A DNA stretch of 64,000 nt from Rhytidiadelphus loreus. Its lineage: Eukaryota; Streptophyta; Bryopsida; Hypnales; Hylocomiaceae. Below, piece after piece: positions 58,808-64,000 of this stretch. The first letter of the stretch is position 1; every line of letters begins with the position of its first letter. The notes under the pieces were generated by a model that was not told the DNA's origin, searched no databases, and saw nothing but the letters and a program-made list of their open reading frames with translations. The translations under genes were made by a program, and so were the position numbers. The DNA is taken from NCBI GenBank assembly GCA_947034895.1, contig OX344764.1:47721348-47785347 (forward strand). The letters are read 5' to 3'.

Positions 58808-59037
58808 TGTTAAAAAACGTAGTTTCTAATGTGAACGCTCACCATAATGGCGAGTGACACGTGTCATGAGGATTAGATGAATTCCTCATGACCAATAGGA
58901 GAAGACAACTATTCATTGTCTTTCTCCTTTCTTCATTGTATATACTTCAAAGCTCCCTAATGAAGTTTAGTATTCTTGGAGTGTATTTTGTGTGTCTTAG
59001 TTGCTGTGCGATTTTGTTTCATATTTTATTCTCAACA
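58808..59037 (+). repeat. Candidate 5' LTR of the copia element
   Basis: It starts TGTTAAAAAACG and ends TTCTCAACA, giving TGTT...AACA ends typical of LTRs. It contains a TATA-like TGTATATACTT at 58,937. Directly after it comes CGTTATCGGCACAC, a candidate tRNA primer-binding site. The 3' LTR lies outside the window, so the limits are provisional. Confidence 0.55.
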
Positions 59038-59832
59038 CGTTATCGGCACACTCTCATACTTTAGTCTTAGATTTCCTTAAGTCTTGTACTTCCAATTTAG
59101 ATTTCATTTTCCAGAGGGAGCTTCTATGCCCCCCTTCCCATTTGTTCCTCCAACTTCTTCCCCTGCAGACTCTTCTCCCTCCTCTGGCTTCCCTTCCGCC
59201 TTCACTCTCTCCACCTAGTTTGTCTGCTCCCCCGCCCATCCTGGCTCCCATTTCGCCCAGGCCCAGGCTCTCCCCTCTTTCCGCAGGCTCTCCCCTCTCC
59301 CGCAGGCTCTCCCCTCTCTCACACCACAGCTCTCCCCTCCCCCGACATTCCTTCCTCCCTGCTTCACTTCCCTCCAGCCCAACTGCTCCCCTCCAGCAGC
59401 CTGCTCAGCCCCCCCCACCAAACCCCAGTTCCCAATTTTTATTTTTATTTATTTTTTTATTTTTATTTTTATTTTTAATATTTATTTTTAATTCTTTTAA
59501 TATTTTTCTAAGTCATTTTCATTTAGATTATATAAATATATTTCTTTATCCTTCTCTTCTTTATTTCTTTATCTTTCTGTTTTCTTTTTCTTTATCTTGA
59601 TCAATTCTTTATCTTTATCTTATCTTCTTACTTTACCATTAACTATATTATATTTTTACTTTTATTTTTACTTTTATTTTTATTTTATCTTCTCTTTTCT
59701 TTATCTTCATCTTCCATCTTTATCTTTTATTTCTTTCAAAACCCTAATATTATCAAAACCCTAATTTTTTCCAAAACCCTAATTTTCTTTTTCAACCCTA
59801 ATTTCTCCACGAAGCCATTTTCATTCTACATC
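59038..59832 (+). other. Untranslated leader of the copia element
   Basis: The leader is pyrimidine-rich. It includes three copies of GCAGGCTCTCCCCTCT (59,260-59,320), an A/T block of TTTTTATTT units (59,430-59,490) and four AACCCTAAT words between 59,745 and 59,800. An open frame of about 200 codons across it is proline/serine low-complexity and probably not a gene. Confidence 0.5.
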
Positions 59833-60775
59833 ATGACTACTTCGACATCTTCTGTCGCTACATCTACGACTATTCCGGTGGCTGCTACTATTATTGAGCC
59901 ACCAAGGCTTCAACCTCTTCTTTTTACACAACTAGTAGCTGATGGCAGCAATTATCTATTATGGGCGAGGACGGTTAAAGCACATATATTTGCCGAGGGA
60001 CTATCAGACGTTATTAACTTTGACACTATTCCCACTGTAAGTGTCACTGCTCCTACTATCACAGGTTCCACTGTTCCTGCTACCACTGTTTCCGCTTCCA
60101 CTTCTTGGAAAGCTTTACTTTTGCTTCGTCGCCATGTTGTTCCTGCATTACAACATCAGTATTTAGAGATAGAAAAACCAGATGAGCTTTGGCAGAAGCT
60201 CGAGTCTCGTTTTGACCATCAGAAAACGATGTTCCTTCCTAGAGCTCTCCACGATTGGACGCATTTACGAGTGTTGGATTTTCCAACGCTTGTTGCTTTT
60301 AACAATGAATTGTACCGCATCAGATCGCAATTACGGTTGTGTGGTCAATCCATTACCGAACAGGAAATGATTGAGAAAACTCTCTCAACATTTCCACCGG
60401 TTTCTGCTGTACTTGCCCAGCAGTATAGAAACATGAAATTTGAAAATCACTTAGATCTCATGTCTCTATTACTTCTTGCTGAAAAGCAAAATGAGATCCT
60501 TCTGCGCAATGCAGAAACCCGCCCTATTGGGACTACAGTACCAGAGTCTCATGTTGTCAAGGTTTCTCATTTCAAACCTAAGTCACACAAGTTTAAGAAA
60601 CATCGTCATAAACAGTCCAGTGGTTATGGTCAGAGTCATGTGCACAAGAAGAATACCAATTCTTCTTCTCAAAACCATGGTAAGCGTCCATCAGAGACGC
60701 GTACTTGCCACAAATGTGGTAGAGTTGGCCATTTGGCCAATGTTTGCCGTACATCAGACTATTTTGTCAAGATGT
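59833..60775 (+). CDS. Ty1/copia Gag (UBN2-type) with zinc knuckle
   Basis: The ATG at 59,833 opens a Gag frame with the plant copia layout: a Ser/Thr-rich start, LVADGSNYLLWARTVKAHIF (the nucleocapsid-fold domain), EKPDELWQKLESRFDHQ, a second helical region, a basic Lys/His-rich stretch, and the zinc knuckle CHKCGRVGHLANVC near residues 293-306. The frame stays open to 60,999, but beyond about 60,775 the copia-like sequence continues in another frame, so the natural Gag-Pol junction is displaced by one or more bases. The element's Gag packages its RNA. Confidence 0.85.
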
Positions 60776-63700
60776 CCAAGAAAACAAGAAACTTCGAGCT
60801 CAGGGTCGTGAAACTCATACCATGGATGCGTCTATGGACCCGTATGGAGCTGAAGATTTTGAAACACATGTTGCTGAGGATACCTCCACTGGTGAGTCTT
60901 GTGATGCACTCCTTGACTCTGCAACCACACATACTATTTTGCAAAATAAACAATTTTTTGATTTTGATAATCTTTCAACTTGGCAAACCAGAAATTTAAT
61001 AACTATGGCTGGATCGAATGTGTTTCGTTTCCAGGAGGGACCAGCAAAGGTGATTTTGCCTGAGGGCACCACCATAACATGCATGCGTGCTATGTTTTCT
61101 CCCTCTGCGCCTCGAAGCCTGATCAGCTATCGAGATATCCGCACCAATGGTTTTCACCTCTCGACCAAAAATCTAGATAGGCGAGAGGCTCTGGTTTTTG
61201 TACAAAATAATAAAATAGTGGAAACAGCCTTTGCTGCGGCTAGTGGCTTGTATCGGATTCCAATCCGACCACCATCTGTATCTAGTTTTGCTTTATCTTC
61301 TAAAGATAATAAAATTTCATTGTGGCATGGAAGACTTGGTCATCCAGGCTCCACTTTATTTCGGAAAATTCTTCCATGTGTTCTTGGTCATAATTTACAG
61401 CCCACTGATGTAAATTCCATGACACTATGTCAAGCATGTGTCCAAGGCAAATTAATTGTCAGACCATCTCTATGGAAGCTGCCCAATGAATTACCACCAA
61501 TGCTTTCGAGATTGCATGGTGATATTTGTGGTCCTATAACACCAATGTCTGGACCATTTCGATATTTTTTGGTTTTGGTTGATGCATCAGGCAGACAATC
61601 TCATGTCTCCTTACTATCAACCAGAAATTTGGCTTTTGCCAACTTACTTTCTATGCTTATCCGGTTCAAGGCTCATTTTCATGATTATCCAATCAAAACG
61701 CTTCGGATGGATAATGCTCAAGAATTTCGATCCAAATCTTTCGAAGATTATTGTATTGCTACTGGAATTGATCTGACATATTCAATTCCGTATGAACATG
61801 CTCAAAATGGATTGGCGGAGTCTTTCATCAAGCGAATTCAACTTATTACGAGGCCTTTGCTTTTACATGCAAATTTGCCCGCCTACATGTGGGGACATGT
61901 AGTTCTACATGCTGCAACTTTGATTCGACTTCGTCCTTCATCTGTAGAGATCGCTTCATCACAAGAACTTCTTTCAGGACGAGTTCCCAATGTATCACAT
62001 TTGCGACTATTCAGATGCCGTGTTTGGGTTCCAATTGCGGAACCTCAACGTCATACTATTGGCGCTCATCGCCAAGAAGGCATCTATGTTGGATTTGACT
62101 CTTCCAGCATTATTCGATACATTAATCCTTCAACTGGTACATTACTTCGTGCACGTTTCGTCAACTGTCGGTTTGAAGAAGACGTATTTCCATCTCTAAG
62201 AGGAGGAGCATTTATTCCAGAGACTTCTCCTGGTATTACATTTCAAGCACTTCAAACACTTACATCAAATCCTGATCCACGATCATCCTTGATTGAAACT
62301 AAAGTTGCCAAAATTTTGCATTTGCAAAAGATTGCGGATCAGACTCCTGATGGTTTTAATGATGCACCACGGATTACAAAAACTCCATTGAATGAAGCCC
62401 GAAATCTTCCTGCTCGAGTTTTTGTACCAGATACTACAACTATTTCTACTCCTCAATCTTTGGCCAAACGGACTCGTGGACCAGATAAGCACCCACGTAA
62501 ATGCAAGACAATCTCTGATGTTGCTAATCCTTCTCTATCTATAGCAACAACTTCCGATTTTATTCATTCATCTTCTTCTAAAGAAGATGTATCTCACTTG
62601 AACACAGAATTATCTGTGATGTACTGCGGTACTGGCCACATATGGGATAGAGAAAGTATTGACATGGATGAAAATTTCATTTCTATGGTTGTAGAACATC
62701 TTTCTTGCGAAAAAGATGATCCCGAGCCACGTACTATTGAAGAAGCGATGAATCGCTCTGATTGGCTTAAGTGGAAAGCTGCTATTGAGGAGGAATATGA
62801 ATCTTTGCGCAAGAGACAAGTCTTTGGACCTATCGTGAATAATCTTAACTCACGACCTCTTGGATACAAACTTGTTTTTGTACGCAAACGAAATGACAAA
62901 GGTCAGATTATTCGCTACAAAGTTCGTCTTGTTGCTCAAGGATTTACACAAAAATTTGGCATTGATTACGATATCACGTATTCACCAGTTATGGATACTA
63001 TTACCTTCCGATATCTTCTCGGAATGGCAGTTCATGCCATTCTTGAGATGAGACTTATGGATGTTGTTACCGCTTATCTATATGGCTCACTTCATACTAA
63101 TATTTACATGCGAGTCCCACCAGGCCTTGAATCTACAAATTCAAGTGCAACTATTTCAGGCAAATTTCGTGGCGTTAAATTACAACGTGCATTATATGGT
63201 CTCAAACAATCTGGACGCATGTGGTATCAACGCCTACGACAATTTCTCATTGAGAATCATTTTATTAATGATGCATTGCTTCCATGTCTCTTTATCAAAA
63301 GAGACAAAGATCATTTTGTCATCATTGTTGTTTATGTTGATGATTTGAACCTTATAGGTACCAAACCTGCATGCATTGCAGCTACTCAGCTTCTTGTTCG
63401 TGAATTTGAAATGAAAGTACTTGGCAAAACTACTTTTTGTATTGGATTACAAGTTCTTCATTTGAAAGATGGTAGTATTTTTCTTTCTCAAACGACGTAT
63501 ATCAACCGAATCTTGAAAAGATTCAACATGCTTGATGCATATCCTCTATCATCACCTATAGTAGGTCGAAGTTCAAAGGGTGAAGATCCTTACCGTCCTT
63601 GCGAGGAGGAGGAGGCAACATTGGGTGAAAACTATCCATACCTCGTTGCGGTCGGAGCACTTTTATACTTAGCTACGTCTACAAGGCCTGATATTGCATT

Positions 63701-63865
63701 TGCAGTTAGTGTTCTTGCAAGACATAGTGCTCGTCCTACACTTCGACATTGGAATGGCATCAAACACATTTTTCGTTATTTGACAGGAACTGAAGATTTG
63801 GGACTACACTATACTCGATCACGAGATCCAACATTGGTTGGATATGCTGATGCTGGATATAGATT
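60765..63865 (+). CDS. Ty1/copia Pol: protease, integrase, RT, RNase H (frame-disrupted)
   Basis: One long frame holds, in order, the aspartic protease region [11 protein letters not shown], a pre-integrase zinc segment ([10 protein letters not shown] and CQACVQGKL), the integrase with D in HGDICGP, D in RMDNAQEF and E in [10 protein letters not shown], then RT from [17 protein letters not shown] to YVDDLNLIG, and the RNase H start ([25 protein letters not shown]). Near 63,865 the conserved RNase H sequence shifts to another frame ([18 protein letters not shown], then [16 protein letters not shown]), so this frame's stop at 63,941 is premature. The protease motif has Ser-Ala where many copia elements have Ser-Gly. 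The 3' end is beyond the window. Confidence 0.88.
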
Positions 63866-64000
63866 AGATCTGCAACATCAAAATCTCAAACAGGCTATGT
63901 TTTCTTGCGACATGGAGCTGCAATATCTTGGAAATCAGTAAAGCAAACTATCACCGCAACATCATCGAATCATGCAGAAATTATTGCTTTACATGAAGCA
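63866..64000 (+). pseudogene. RNase H C-terminal part in shifted frame, cut by the window edge
   Basis: The continuing RNase H sequence ([16 protein letters not shown] with its conserved Glu) is open to the last base in a frame different from the upstream Pol frame. A single small indel near 63,865 would account for this. Confidence 0.75.

Noticed and set aside
59001..59600. 199-codon proline/serine-rich frame in the copia leader
   Set aside because: Low-complexity pyrimidine-rich leader with repeated words; no family resemblance and no role expected before gag.

Overview
The window looks like nuclear DNA of a streptophyte, most likely a non-seed land plant. Three host gene families support this. 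A plant-type ATG18 with a BCAS3 module is present twice. A ten-exon, plant-specific APD-type RING ubiquitin ligase lies on the minus strand. An intron-free AIM24-family gene lies near the left edge. Exons are GC-rich islands in strongly AT-rich DNA crowded with transposons. I cannot name the species.

Layout. 0-1.1 kb: dispersed repeats. 1.9-3.2 kb: AIM24 gene on the + strand, followed by repeated copies of its own C-terminal coding segment. 3.8-4.7 kb: tiny foldback elements. 5.5-9.3 kb, with possible upstream exons to 12.3 kb: APD-like membrane RING E3 on the - strand, with a three-copy tandem repeat carrying splice donors upstream of it. 12.3-17.7 kb: a TTAA-flanked element, AT-rich repeats, copia remnants and a decayed LRR gene. 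17,722-19,359: a complete Tc1-type transposon with a broken transposase.

19.36-58.64 kb is one very large inverted repeat. Each arm carries a nine-exon ATG18/BCAS3 gene, and the two genes are transcribed away from each other. The arms are almost identical over about 7.9 kb (exons, introns and 3' flank). On the spacer side they fall abruptly to clearly diverged but still alignable sequence for another 1.7 kb. The left arm ends at the TA target site of the Tc1 element. The spacer of about 20 kb has no convincing host gene. It holds several families of non-autonomous elements flanked by TTAA with CCC-starting ends (piggyBac-like), two CACTA-type foldback MITEs, and a dismembered Ty1/copia element. 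58.8 kb to the end: a younger Ty1/copia retrotransposon on the + strand (LTR, gag, protease, integrase, RT, part of RNase H), with frame changes, running off the window.

The host genes do not form a pathway. The main biological interest is the inverted ATG18 duplication, whose coding parts look homogenised while their 5' regions have diverged, and the TTAA-specific and Tc1-type elements, which are unexpected in plant DNA. Exon limits were read by eye from splice consensus, phase and family similarity; no alignment or database search was run.
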